Part shown: one piece after another, positions 44,815 to 54,348 of the stretch
How the letters are laid out: each line of letters begins with the position of its first letter
Numbering within the stretch: the first letter of the stretch is position 1
Assembly: GCF_004366595.1 (NCBI RefSeq)
Contig: NZ_SORE01000001.1
Span: 186,001-250,000, forward strand
DNA length: 64,000 nt
Direction of reading: 5' to 3'
DNA from: Paraburkholderia rhizosphaerae
GTDB lineage: Bacteria > Pseudomonadota > Gammaproteobacteria > Burkholderiales > Burkholderiaceae
Program-made: the position numbers and the translations under genes
Notes under the pieces: generated by a model
The model's input: only the letters and a program-made list of their open reading frames with translations
Told to the model about the DNA's origin: nothing
Databases searched by the model: none

Positions 44815-46032
44815 TCAGAACCGGTGCTTCATGCCGACCGCAATAACCACCTGCTCGTTACCCGCTGACGGATCGAGCGTGTAGACACTCGCGTCGAATG
44901 CCGAATTGCCGTTCCCGCCGCTGACTCTTTGATAAACACCTTCAAGGTAGACATCGGTGCGCTGCGAAAACGAGTAGTCAGCCTGCGCCATCACCTGATT
45001 CCAGTGCGGCGACGCCGACGTGAAGCCCTTCGATGCGCCGCTAAATTGGCCCGTCGTGTACGTGTACGATGCGCCAAGGCTAAAGTCGGGCCTGACGAAA
45101 TATCGACCATTCACTTCGAAGTTGTCGAACTTCATCGAGGTGCCGACCAGCGCGCCGGTCGACGTGCTGCCACCTTGCAGCACGCCGGTGATGTTGTCGG
45201 TGACCGAGTGAGTCCACACGACACCCACCGACGACTTGCCGAACTTGTATTGCGCGCCCGCACCGTAGATCTGCTGGTCGCCGCCGGTCGTCAAAGCATC
45301 GCCATCGCCGGTGCTGACCGCACCTGTTGCATTGGCCAGCGCAGGTTGCGCAGTGCGGTTGATCTGAAGGTAACCCGCGCCGAAATTGAACGGACCATAC
45401 GCGTAGCTTGCACCCAGGCTGTATGCGCTGTTGTTCGAAAAGTTGCCCGCCTCGCCGGAAAACGCATACATCGCGCCGGCCTTGAAACCGCCATACGACG
45501 CGCTACTGAACTTCACCGAATTGTTCAGGCGCAGATCGTTGTTCAGGTTGTCATTGTCGAACACGTGCGTCGCCAGGTTGCCGCCGAAGCCCGAACCAGT
45601 TGCGCTCAACGGTGCGACGAAGTCCACCAGGAAATCATATTGACGACCCAGCGTCACCGTACCGTATTGATCGGAGTGAAGACCGACCCACGCTTGCCGG
45701 CCGAACAGGTCTCCGCCGTTCTTGAAGGTGCCGTTCGCAACGTTAAAACCGTTCTCGAGCCAGAAGATCGCGCTCAGGCCGCCGCCGAGATCTTCAGTGC
45801 CTCGCAGACCCCATCGCGACGTAAACACATTGCCGCTTTGAAGCGAAAACGAACTTGCCCCTGGCGACGTGCCGCTCGAAGGGGTGACCCGGGCGTTATT
45901 CTGATAGACGACACCCGTATCGATAAGCCCAAAAAGGGTGACGCTGCTTTGCGCATGTGCAGCCCCGGCCATAAGCATCGCGGCCGCCGCGGCAACATAT
46001 CTGACCTTCAATAACATGACATCTCGCTTCAC
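44815..46032 (-). CDS. Gram-negative porin (OpcP/OmpC-like)
   Basis: A 405-residue outer-membrane porin of the Burkholderia type. A signal peptide of about 27 residues ends in AGAAHAQ. The mature start SSVTLFGLIDTGVVYQNN and the strand with SRWGLRGTEDLGGGLSAIF are family signatures. The chain ends in MKHRF with a C-terminal Phe for BAM recognition. It should be a trimeric 16-stranded channel for small solutes. GTG 46032 has GGGGA about seven bases upstream; an ATG at 46017 is the alternative. It stands alone. Confidence 0.93.
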   Translation of the reverse strand: MKRDVMLLKVRYVAAAAAMLMAGAAHAQSSVTLFGLIDTGVVYQNNARVTPSSGTSPGASSFSLQSGNVFTSRWGLRGTEDLGGGLSAIFWLENGFNVANGTFKNGGDLFGRQAWVGLHSDQYGTVTLGRQYDFLVDFVAPLSATGSGFGGNLATHVFDNDNLNNDLRLNNSVKFSSASYGGFKAGAMYAFSGEAGNFSNNSAYSLGASYAYGPFNFGAGYLQINRTAQPALANATGAVSTGDGDALTTGGDQQIYGAGAQYKFGKSSVGVVWTHSVTDNITGVLQGGSTSTGALVGTSMKFDNFEVNGRYFVRPDFSLGASYTYTTGQFSGASKGFTSASPHWNQVMAQADYSFSQRTDVYLEGVYQRVSGGNGNSAFDASVYTLDPSAGNEQVVIAVGMKHRF

Positions 46033-46579
46033 TTGTAATTCCCCGGTTAAATGATCGGCAATCGTTCTGAAAACGACGCGAGCAATGGTCCGGCATAGCA
46101 GCGACCACGAAAGATGGAATGCTCTTTTTCAGGTTTCGACGAGTGGTGTCACGGTAGTTAAACGGCGCGCTTTCTATGCCGATTCGATGGATGTTTGCGG
46201 CCGGTGGCGCGGGTGGCGCATGAACAAAAAGACATGTTGAACGCGGGAAAGCCCCGATGGCGTGTCGCGCGTTCGCTACAGCCGGGCTCGCCCGATTCGC
46301 AGACACGATTCGCTTGTCGCGACCCAGGCCTTTCATTACGTGCTCGCGTTACGTTGCCATTGCAGGGATGGGCGAACCACCGATCGCAGGTGCTTCGCTG
46401 TCGTTATGCGGATTACACGCGACTGGCTTGACGCTTACGCCGATTTGGTATTCAGTAAGTAATTCTGGTCTTCTTATTATTTCGATTCGCGACTGTCGAG
46501 CCTTCACACAACTGGAGTTTCCATAACCGTCGGTCATCGATTGAAAGGCCCATATCGTTGCTTCGAACCCGGAGACTCC
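46033..46579. other. Divergent intergenic region (547 bp)
   Basis: It lies between the porin gene (minus) and the AI-2E-type permease gene (plus). The stretch 46430-46540 is relatively AT-rich and may contain the permease promoter. No ORF with coding character and no clear repeat was found. Confidence 0.45.
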
Positions 46580-47644
46580 ATGAAACCGGACCTTGTCGCA
46601 TGCACCTGTGTGCTCGTCATCACCGTCATCACCGGGTGGGTGCTTTACATCGGGCGCACGGTGCTCGTGCCAATCGCGTTTGCGATCATCACCTGCTATG
46701 TGATCTACGGGCTCGCTGAAATTCTCAGGCGCGTGCCTCATGTGGGCAAGCGTCTCGGGCCCGGCACGCGTTACACAAGTGCTGCGGTGATCATTCTGAT
46801 CGCCGCCTACCTCGCCGCCGAACTGCTGCTCGCCGATACGGACCGGATGGTGGCGGTCGCGCCGAAGTACGAATCGACGCTGCTCGCGCTGCTGACCCGA
46901 TTCGCCGCGCTGCTGCATATCGAAACCGAAGCGACATGGACGGCCTTCCGCCGCGACCTGCTCGGCGCAGTCAACGTGCAGGGCATTCTCACTTCGCTAC
47001 TCGGCTCCGTTTCATCGATGATGGCGACGGCTTTCGTCGTCATGCTGTATGCGGCATTTTTTATGTTCGAACATCGCAAGTTCAGGCGCAAGCTATTGGC
47101 CGTGATGCGCGGCAAGACCGACCTCGAGCCTGTCATCGATGCGGTGAACGAGAAAATCGGCACCTATCTCGCGTTGAAGGCGTTGCTGGGTGTGGTACTG
47201 GGCATTTTGAGCTATATCAGCATGCGTCTGGTCCACCTGGAATTTGCCGCGCTGCTTGCGGTACTCGTCGCGCTGCTCAATTTCGTGCCGTATGCGGGTT
47301 CGCTGCTATCGGTTGCGCTGCCCACCTTGCTGGCCGCGCTTCAGTTCGGCCAATGGAGCGAACCGATCACGCTGCTGATCGCGCTTTCGGTCATTAACTT
47401 CGTCATAGGCAATGTGGTCGACCCATGGTTGATGTCGGGCTCGCTCAACCTGAGTCCAGCCGTGATTCTGATCAGTCTCGCAACGTGGACCGCGATCTGG
47501 GGCATCGCCGGTGCGTTCCTCGCGGTGCCGGGCACCGTGGCGCTGACCATTTTCCTGTCAGCGTTCGATTCCACGCGGCCCATCGCGTTGCTGCTAACCA
47601 GAGATGATGTTCCACCCCCAGCCGCTAGCGAATCGCGGATGTGA
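46580..47644 (+). CDS. AI-2E family (PerM/UPF0118) transporter
   Basis: A 354-residue inner-membrane protein with about eight membrane segments, fitting the PerM/UPF0118 family. The N-terminal helices contain YIGRTVLVPIAFAIITCYVIYGL. The C-terminal half has the conserved LLNFVPYAGSLLSVALPTLLA and VVDPWLMSGSLNLSPAVILISL regions. Members include the AI-2 exporter TqsA and Na+/H+ antiporters, so the substrate is open. ATG 46580 follows GGAG. It converges on the FixJ-like gene with 5 bp between. Confidence 0.88.
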   Translation: MKPDLVACTCVLVITVITGWVLYIGRTVLVPIAFAIITCYVIYGLAEILRRVPHVGKRLGPGTRYTSAAVIILIAAYLAAELLLADTDRMVAVAPKYESTLLALLTRFAALLHIETEATWTAFRRDLLGAVNVQGILTSLLGSVSSMMATAFVVMLYAAFFMFEHRKFRRKLLAVMRGKTDLEPVIDAVNEKIGTYLALKALLGVVLGILSYISMRLVHLEFAALLAVLVALLNFVPYAGSLLSVALPTLLAALQFGQWSEPITLLIALSVINFVIGNVVDPWLMSGSLNLSPAVILISLATWTAIWGIAGAFLAVPGTVALTIFLSAFDSTRPIALLLTRDDVPPPAASESRM

Positions 47645-47649
47645 CGCGG

Positions 47650-48348
47650 CTAACAGCGCGGCGTGATGCCGAGATCTCTGGCCTTGCGCACAAGATCCGG
47701 TACGGAGCGCGAGCCCATCTTTTTCATCACCTGACTGCGGTGCAACTTCACACAGTCTTCGCTGACACCCAGCGTCGCGGCAATCTGCTTGTTCAGAAGA
47801 CCGGTGACCACGAGGTGCAGGACTTCTCTCTCGCGGGCCGAGAGTCGGCCATATGAAGCGCGCAATGGCTTGAGCCGTTGCTCGCTACTCCGTCTGCTGT
47901 AGTCACGCGCCAATGCATCGTGCACGGCGTCCAGCAGGTCCTGGTCGCGAAACGGCTTTTCAAGGAAGTTGACCGCGCCGGCTTTCATCGCCTGAACAGA
48001 CATCGCGATATCGCCATGCCCCGACACAAAGAGGATTGGCATGTGCAAATGAAACCGATGACATTCGCGCTGAAACACAAGACCGTTCTCGCCGCGCAGC
48101 CGGATGTCGAGCACGAGGCAACTCGTTGTGTCCGGCCGGTCGAACTCGAGAAATGCCGCCACGGACTCGAACGCCTCCACCTGGTAGCCGACGGAAAGCA
48201 ACAGCGAACCCAGTGTCAACCGAATCGATCTGTCATCGTCGACGACATAGACGATGGACGGCGAGCCAGCCACAAAGTGTTCCGCCGACGCGTCACGAGG
48301 GTTCACCGCGGATCCAAACGAAATTGCGTGGTCGTTACGCATAAGCAT
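47650..48348 (-). CDS. FixJ/NarL-type response regulator (REC-LuxR)
   Basis: A 232-residue regulator. The receiver domain (about 32-150) has VYVVDDDRSIR, acceptor Asp in CLVLDIRLRGENG, and Lys in FLEKPFRD. The LuxR-type DNA-binding domain (165-228) has LSAREREVLHLVVTGLLNKQIAATLGVSEDCVKLHRSQVMKK's core pattern. Receiver sequence and spacing are FixJ-like. It is divergent from the giant sensor kinase across about 660 bp and is its most likely partner. The soluble kinase at 43045, with the same type of phospho-acceptor, may also signal to it. Confidence 0.92.
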   Translation of the reverse strand: MLMRNDHAISFGSAVNPRDASAEHFVAGSPSIVYVVDDDRSIRLTLGSLLLSVGYQVEAFESVAAFLEFDRPDTTSCLVLDIRLRGENGLVFQRECHRFHLHMPILFVSGHGDIAMSVQAMKAGAVNFLEKPFRDQDLLDAVHDALARDYSRRSSEQRLKPLRASYGRLSAREREVLHLVVTGLLNKQIAATLGVSEDCVKLHRSQVMKKMGSRSVPDLVRKARDLGITPRC

Positions 48349-48470
48349 CAGATTGTCGGAGCTTGGGGTTCGCGGGTAACAGCTTTTTGTTTCTCATTCA
48401 TACCGCTGTCGCTTGCAGCCTACATAAATACGGCAAACACCGATTATCCCCGCCCACTTTCTTTCCACAA

Positions 48471-48487
48471 GTATACACATAGTATAC
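48471..48487. promoter_or_regulatory. Palindrome GTATAC-N5-GTATAC
   Basis: The self-complementary hexamer GTATAC occurs twice, five bases apart, in the AT-rich part of the divergent region about 125 bp upstream of the FixJ-like gene. It may be a regulator site; the protein is unknown. Confidence 0.4.
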
Positions 48488-48528
48488 GTTGCGTAATATC
48501 GAGAAGTTGATAACGTAAACATTTAGCG

Positions 48529-48545
48529 CCACATTTGAAATGTGG
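48529..48545. promoter_or_regulatory. Palindrome CCACATTT-G-AAATGTGG
   Basis: A perfect 17-bp inverted repeat with eight-base arms and a single central base lies 58 bp from the first palindrome. The size suits a dimeric DNA-binding protein, such as the neighbouring LuxR-type regulator. Binding is inference. Confidence 0.45.
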
Positions 48546-49007
48546 TCCACGGCAGCCGGTGCTTCGCTTACCGGTTCTTTTATCCAGTGGCGCTGCCCTT
48601 TCCAGGCATTATGTCCCATATAACGGGAATCAGGTTCTGGAAGCGCGTCGCGCATGGTGCTGTCGACCCATACGAGGCGATGATGAAGACAGCTTTCTAC
48701 AAGAATGGCGACTCACGAAAATTCCATTGTCGGATGACCGGTCTTACTCCGGCATCAATGTCAAAATACGGCCAAAATTGCATAAAAACGACGCCATCCG
48801 TATGCGCGGCTTGACCTGATCGTTCGTTCTCTTGCGCATCGCACGCAATGTGCAACGAACACGGGTCCATTGCGACTACTGTCAGGACGGTTCGCTACCT
48901 GAAAGATCCAGTCTGCAGGCGTATGACCAACGCCGTGACGCCCATGCATCTGCATGCGGCTTCGATACGCGACTTTAAAACCTGAACTTCCCGCGGATTC
49001 GAAAGCG

Positions 49008-52000
49008 ATGACCAAGCCCAGCCATGTGTTCAGTCCACTCGTACGTGACGGCGAACTGCTTCCCATCGATGGCGCGATTACGCACCCATCCGCTAACGGC
49101 CCCAGGGAGTCTTCGAGTTCGATTTTGAAATCGGGCGACGAACCTTTGATCCGTTGCATGGACAACTGGGCGGGCGGGCGTCTGATCCGCGTGGTCGCGG
49201 AGCATGATCCGGAGAGCACCGAGCGGTTGCACGCGGAGTTTCGCATGCGCAACCAGCTCGATCCGCGGTGGGCCGCGGTACCCGTAACGCTTGCGCGGTA
49301 CGCCGGACGCGACGCCCTGGTTCTATGCGACCCGGGTGGCGTGCTACTGGCAAGCGTTTCCGGCAAATCGTTCGATCCTGCAGCGTTTCTGAAATTTGCC
49401 GAAGCGCTTTCGGCAACCGTGTGTGCGTGCCATACCGCAGGGCTGGTCCACGGCGATCTCAATCCCTCGCATATCCTGGTCGACGTCGATTCGTCGCGCA
49501 GCTGGCTCACCGGCTTCGGAAATCGCCAACGCGAAGTCGATATCGCGGACCCTGACTTCGCATACAAGGCCCCCGAACAAACCGGCTGCGTGTCGGGCGA
49601 AGTCGATGAACGGACCGACCTCTATGCATTGGGATGCATCTTCTACGAAATGCTGACCGGCCAACGGCCACCGCTGCATTGCGCCGATGCCGCGATGCAT
49701 GCGCACGTCGACCCGCATCCGGCAACGTTGGCATCGTGCTTTACCGGCATGCCGTGCCAATTCGCCGCAATCCTGATGAAGATGCTCGCGAGGCGTCCGG
49801 AGGATCGATATCAGTCGGCGTGCAGCCTGACGGCCGATCTGTCCCGTTGCCGTTCGTCTTATCCGGCTGATCAGGCGGTCGCTTCATTTCCGCTCGACCT
49901 GAAGAGCATCGGCCGCAAGTTCAAGAAGCCGCGAAAGTTATATGGGCGAACCAGCGAACTGCGCGTGCTCACGTCTTCATTTGAACGTGTCGCCGCTACA
50001 GGAAAACCCGAGTTCATTCTTTTGACGGGTTATTCCGGATCGGGCAAGACCTCGCTCGTCGGGAACCATATATTGCAGCTTGAGAACACACCGCATTGCT
50101 ATGCAACGGGCAAATGCGATCCGCTCAAGGCAGCCGTCCCGTACTACGCGCTAGTCCAGGCGTTTCAGACGCTGTTGCGGCCAATCGTCGGCGAGAGCGA
50201 TGAAAGGTTTCAGGCAACGCGAGCGAAACTGATCGATGCGCTCGGGATCAACGCAGGCGCGCTCGCATCACTGGTGCCCTGCGCGGCGGTCATTCTCGGC
50301 AATCTGCCACCCGTTCCGGAACTGACACCCGAACTCGAGCGACTGCGGTTTCTGCGTCTTACCACGCAGTTGCTGAACGCGTTTGCGACTCCGGAATGCC
50401 CACTCATTCTGTTTTTTGACGATCTGCAATGGGCCGATGCCGGCACACTCGCGGTCATCCAGCACCTGATCACCGACGCGCAAGTCAGTTATGTATCGGT
50501 CGTCGCCGCGTATCGGGATACGGGAGCACAGTCGTCTTCGATCCGGCGATGGATCAACGAGACCCGGAATCATATGGTGGTCGTTCCGACGCGGCCGTTG
50601 CGCGCCACCGATCTTGCCGAGTTCATCTCCGACACGTTGACCTGCACGATCTCCGTTGCGATACCGATCGCGCGCTTCGTCGAAAGCAAGACCGGTGGTG
50701 AGCCGTTTTTTGCGATTCGCCTGCTTGCGTCACTCGCGGACGAAGGCTTGATCAGCTTCGATTACGTCGCAGGCAAATGGTTATGGAATCCCGGCAGGGC
50801 CGAGGAAGTCTGCCAGCCTAACAATATTGCCGACTTTATGCGGCGCCGGATTGCGAACCTGTCGAACGAAGCACAGCTTGATCTGCGATATCTGTCATGT
50901 GTCGAAAACGCTTCGGCGGATACCTTGAGCGCCGCGGCAGGCACCGAGCCGGACGATGCGTTGTCGTCGCTAATCGAGGCGGAAAGAGTCGACCTCGTTT
51001 ACCAGCACGCAAGCGACTGGCGGTTCTGGCACGATCGTGTCCGCGAAGCCGTCTATGCATCGATCTCGGCAGCCGACAAGCAACGGATGCACCTTGAGAT
51101 AGGCAGAAGGCTCGCTGCGAGTCCGACCTTCGATCAGCACAGCGACCAGGTTTTCGTGGTCGTCAATCAGATCAACCGCGGCTTGCCGCTTGTCAGGGCA
51201 ATCGATGAACGCGTGTCGTTCGGACGTCTGAATCTCGTAGCCGGACGTCGCGCCCGGAACACGGCCGAGCATGTGTCCGCGCTCGAATATTTCGTCGCGG
51301 CCACGCGCCTGCTTTCCGGCACGCGTGAATCGTCGGATCGCGACGCCGCGGAGTTTCACCGTGCGGAATGCGAATTCTTGACAGGTGCGGCAACCGTCGC
51401 ATTATCCCGCCTCACGCGCTTGAAGTACCACTTTCTCGATCTGGGCCTGCGCACCCAGGTGACCCGCCTGCTGCTGACCATCCTGACCGCTCGCGATCAG
51501 CTCGACGATGCACTGGGTGTCGCCGTGAACTATCTGCATCAGGCTGGCGAACAGTTGCCCAAAAGGCCGACAGACGACGATGTCGACCGCGAATTCGAGC
51601 GCGTGATCACGCTGATGAGTGGCCGCCAGCCGCACGCGTTGTTTGAGCTCCCGTTGATGCGCAACGTGCAGCTGCGCAGCATCATGGAAGTGTATGTGGA
51701 TTTTTTCCCCGTTGCGCTGCTTTGCGACCGGAATCTTCGCGACCTCGTCCTGCTGCGGATGACGTCGATCAGTCTGCGGCACGGACACTGCGACGCGTCC
51801 ACGCATGCTTATGCGGGCGTGGTCCGCGCTTTGGGTGTCCGCTACGGCGACTACGAGACGGGTATTCAGTTCGGTGAACTGGCGATGAGGTTGATCGGCA
51901 GCAAGTACCTCGGCAGCATGAAAGTGCGGGCTCAGGTCACGGTGGGTTCATGCGTGCTGCCGTGGTCGAAGCCCATCAGACAGGCGGAGTCGCTGGTTCG

Positions 52001-54203
52001 GGAAGCGGTCCGAAGCGCTTCGCTGATTGGTGATCTGAACTTCGAAGTCTATTCGCGCAGGAATCTCGTCAGCATCCTGATCTTTTCGGGAACGCCGATC
52101 CGGCAGGCGCTCGCGGAGGCCGATGCAGGGTTCGACGTCGCGAGAAAGTACAACATCGATCTGATGGCCGACTCGTTCATGACGCAGATCTGCATGCTTC
52201 GCGAGCTCTGCGGAATGCCCGTCGACGAGGCGTCGCTGCTGACGGCCGGATACGATCCGCACTGGGTCTCGCGCATTGTCCGCAATCCCGCATTGTCGAG
52301 ATCGCTCGCCGCGTTTGCGTTCTGGACGCACCAGATGCAGGTTTCGTTGACGTTCGGCGATTTTCGGGCCGCACTCGCGGCGGAAAGCGCCGCGAGAAAG
52401 CACGCGTGGACGTCGGACTCGCTGGTCGAAATCGTGGATTACTCATGCTATGGCGCGCTCGCGCATGCAGAAGCGCTGTTGGCGTCGTCCCCTGCGATCA
52501 TCCCCGAACACGTGGTTGCCCTTTATGCACGGCACAACACGCTCGCGGCCTGGGTTCGATATTGTCCGGAGAATTTCCGTTGCCGCCTTGCACTTGTCGA
52601 GGCGCAGATCGCCTGCATAGAAAAGCGGTTCTGCAACGCGGAATGTCTTTTCGAAGAAGCCATCAACGACGCGCAACAGCACGGTTTCGTCCAGATCGAA
52701 GCGCTCGCCGCCGAAGCCGCTGCACGGCACTACACCCGCCGCCGGCTGGACACCGTCGCGCGTTCGTATCTGAGCCACGCGCGCGACGCGTATCTGAGTC
52801 TCGGTGCTCAGGGCAAAGTGCACGCGATGGACTCGACCTGGAGACGTGAGCCCGGGTCGCTCATCGTTGATGAACCACGTGCCGCGCAAAGATGGGCGGC
52901 GCCGGGTGCCGACAGCGAACCGGAACCGCAAAGCCCTTACGCTTCGTCCGGAGAGATCGTTCTGAGCAAGCTTGCCGGCATGATCGTGACATCTTCGGTC
53001 GAATTCGCCGGGGCGCAACGGGGTGTGCTCGCGTTTTTTAATGGAACCGAGCTCCGAACGGCTGCAACCGCGTACGTGACCCGCGACGGAGTGGCGCTTT
53101 CGATGTCACCGTCCGATGTCTCCGCGCGCGACATGCCCGCGACAATCCTCCAAACCGTCGCGCGCACGCGCGAGCATGTGGTGGTCGGCGACGCGCTGCA
53201 ACACCGCGAATTCGCGCAGGACCCGTATATCCTGTCGAACCAGCCACGCTCGATTGTGTGCATGCCCATTGTTCAGCAGGCGCGCACGACCGGCATCCTG
53301 TACCTCGAAAACTGCATGGCCACAGCGGTATTTACGCCTGAGAAAGTCGAAGTGCTGGTGGCACTGGCCACCCAGGCCGCCGTCACGTTTGAAAACGCGC
53401 GCCTTTGCACACGCCTTGCCGAAGAATCGCGTCAACGAGACCGAGCGGTCGACGCACTGCGCGATTCACAAAACGAACTGGCTCGCGTCAAACCGCTGAT
53501 CACGATGAGAGAACTGGTTGCCTCCGTCGTGCACGAAGTCGCGCAACCATTCGCCACAGTCGGAGCTGCCGCGGGCGCTGCGTTGAACTGGCTGAGCGCC
53601 GCGCAGCCGGATATTGGACAAGCGCGCTCGATGGTCGAACAAATCGTCGAGCAAAGCGCTCGCGGGCGAAGCATCGTCCGCAGCTTGCGCGCGCTGGTCA
53701 GCAACGCCACGCCAAGCTTCGAACTGTTTGACATCAATGCATCGATCGACGAGATTCTGGCCCAGTCGCAGAGCCGCCTTTGCGAAGCCCGCGTCGAACT
53801 GGATGCCCGTTCGTTAAGCGAAGAACGGCTGGTGTATGGCGATCGCGTGCAGCTTCAACAGGTCGTGCTCAATCTCGTCTTCAATGCGATCGACGCGATG
53901 GTGGGCTTGAACGGCAGCCGACGCGTATTGACCATCAGCACATCCGGGACGGTCACGGGCGATGTTGTGATTGCTGTCGAAGATACCGGACCCGGCATCT
54001 CACCCGCTGTCGACGGGAGGCTGTTCGCGCCGTTTGTCACGACCAAACGGGAAGGCCTCGGCATGGGACTCGCCATTTGCAGCATGATTGTCGAAGCGCA
54101 TGGCGGCAAGCTGGCTGTCGAACCCGGATCCCAGGCGGGCGCGGTATTCCGGGTCTCGATACCGGGGCCGGCGGACTGTATGCTGGACGCAGCCTGCGGT
54201 TAG
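49008..54203 (+). CDS. Giant sensor: Ser/Thr kinase-like + P-loop ATPase + GAF + histidine kinase
   Basis: A 1731-residue soluble fusion. Residues 50-285 follow a PknB-type kinase fold: VHGDLNPSHILV holds the catalytic-loop Asp and Asn, and APEQTG and DERTDLYALGCIFYEML follow. The beta3 lysine is not seen, and DFG is replaced by GFG, so it is likely a pseudokinase. An AAA-type ATPase follows, with Walker A LLTGYSGSGKTSL (near 340) and Walker B LILFFDDLQWAD. About 600 helical TPR-like residues lead to a GAF domain (about 1310-1480). A histidine kinase ends the protein, with VASVVHEVAQPFATV, VQLQQVVLNLVFNAIDAM, DTGPGIS and GLGMGLAICSM. Its likely partner is the divergent FixJ-like regulator. 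The start at ATG 49008 is tentative. Confidence 0.88.
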   Translation: MTKPSHVFSPLVRDGELLPIDGAITHPSANGPRESSSSILKSGDEPLIRCMDNWAGGRLIRVVAEHDPESTERLHAEFRMRNQLDPRWAAVPVTLARYAGRDALVLCDPGGVLLASVSGKSFDPAAFLKFAEALSATVCACHTAGLVHGDLNPSHILVDVDSSRSWLTGFGNRQREVDIADPDFAYKAPEQTGCVSGEVDERTDLYALGCIFYEMLTGQRPPLHCADAAMHAHVDPHPATLASCFTGMPCQFAAILMKMLARRPEDRYQSACSLTADLSRCRSSYPADQAVASFPLDLKSIGRKFKKPRKLYGRTSELRVLTSSFERVAATGKPEFILLTGYSGSGKTSLVGNHILQLENTPHCYATGKCDPLKAAVPYYALVQAFQTLLRPIVGESDERFQATRAKLIDALGINAGALASLVPCAAVILGNLPPVPELTPELERLRFLRLTTQLLNAFATPECPLILFFDDLQWADAGTLAVIQHLITDAQVSYVSVVAAYRDTGAQSSSIRRWINETRNHMVVVPTRPLRATDLAEFISDTLTCTISVAIPIARFVESKTGGEPFFAIRLLASLADEGLISFDYVAGKWLWNPGRAEEVCQPNNIADFMRRRIANLSNEAQLDLRYLSCVENASADTLSAAAGTEPDDALSSLIEAERVDLVYQHASDWRFWHDRVREAVYASISAADKQRMHLEIGRRLAASPTFDQHSDQVFVVVNQINRGLPLVRAIDERVSFGRLNLVAGRRARNTAEHVSALEYFVAATRLLSGTRESSDRDAAEFHRAECEFLTGAATVALSRLTRLKYHFLDLGLRTQVTRLLLTILTARDQLDDALGVAVNYLHQAGEQLPKRPTDDDVDREFERVITLMSGRQPHALFELPLMRNVQLRSIMEVYVDFFPVALLCDRNLRDLVLLRMTSISLRHGHCDASTHAYAGVVRALGVRYGDYETGIQFGELAMRLIGSKYLGSMKVRAQVTVGSCVLPWSKPIRQAESLVREAVRSASLIGDLNFEVYSRRNLVSILIFSGTPIRQALAEADAGFDVARKYNIDLMADSFMTQICMLRELCGMPVDEASLLTAGYDPHWVSRIVRNPALSRSLAAFAFWTHQMQVSLTFGDFRAALAAESAARKHAWTSDSLVEIVDYSCYGALAHAEALLASSPAIIPEHVVALYARHNTLAAWVRYCPENFRCRLALVEAQIACIEKRFCNAECLFEEAINDAQQHGFVQIEALAAEAAARHYTRRRLDTVARSYLSHARDAYLSLGAQGKVHAMDSTWRREPGSLIVDEPRAAQRWAAPGADSEPEPQSPYASSGEIVLSKLAGMIVTSSVEFAGAQRGVLAFFNGTELRTAATAYVTRDGVALSMSPSDVSARDMPATILQTVARTREHVVVGDALQHREFAQDPYILSNQPRSIVCMPIVQQARTTGILYLENCMATAVFTPEKVEVLVALATQAAVTFENARLCTRLAEESRQRDRAVDALRDSQNELARVKPLITMRELVASVVHEVAQPFATVGAAAGAALNWLSAAQPDIGQARSMVEQIVEQSARGRSIVRSLRALVSNATPSFELFDINASIDEILAQSQSRLCEARVELDARSLSEERLVYGDRVQLQQVVLNLVFNAIDAMVGLNGSRRVLTISTSGTVTGDVVIAVEDTGPGISPAVDGRLFAPFVTTKREGLGMGLAICSMIVEAHGGKLAVEPGSQAGAVFRVSIPGPADCMLDAACG

Positions 54204-54348
54204 CGGCACCGCTGACACCCGTTCCACGGTCTCAAGTTATCCGAACGTATAACGACACTCACGAAGATATGCTACGTCCGCAAAGATCTTCACGCTAAAG
54301 TTCATTCTCCATAAGACGCGCCGCGAGGCGCTTTTGTTGGGAAGAACC

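Larger units (their letters stand above)
48349..49007. other. Divergent regulatory region (659 bp)
   Basis: It lies between the FixJ-like gene (minus) and the giant sensor gene (plus). The left half (48400-48545) is AT-rich and holds two palindromes, listed separately. Open frames of 90-95 codons at 48535-48819 overlap each other in different phases and lack support from codon use. No firm promoter was assigned. Confidence 0.5.

Noticed and set aside
48535..48819. Small plus-strand frames of about 90-95 codons in the region before the giant sensor gene
   Set aside because: Two phases are open over the same stretch, codon third positions show no GC bias, and no ribosome site or homologue was recognised.
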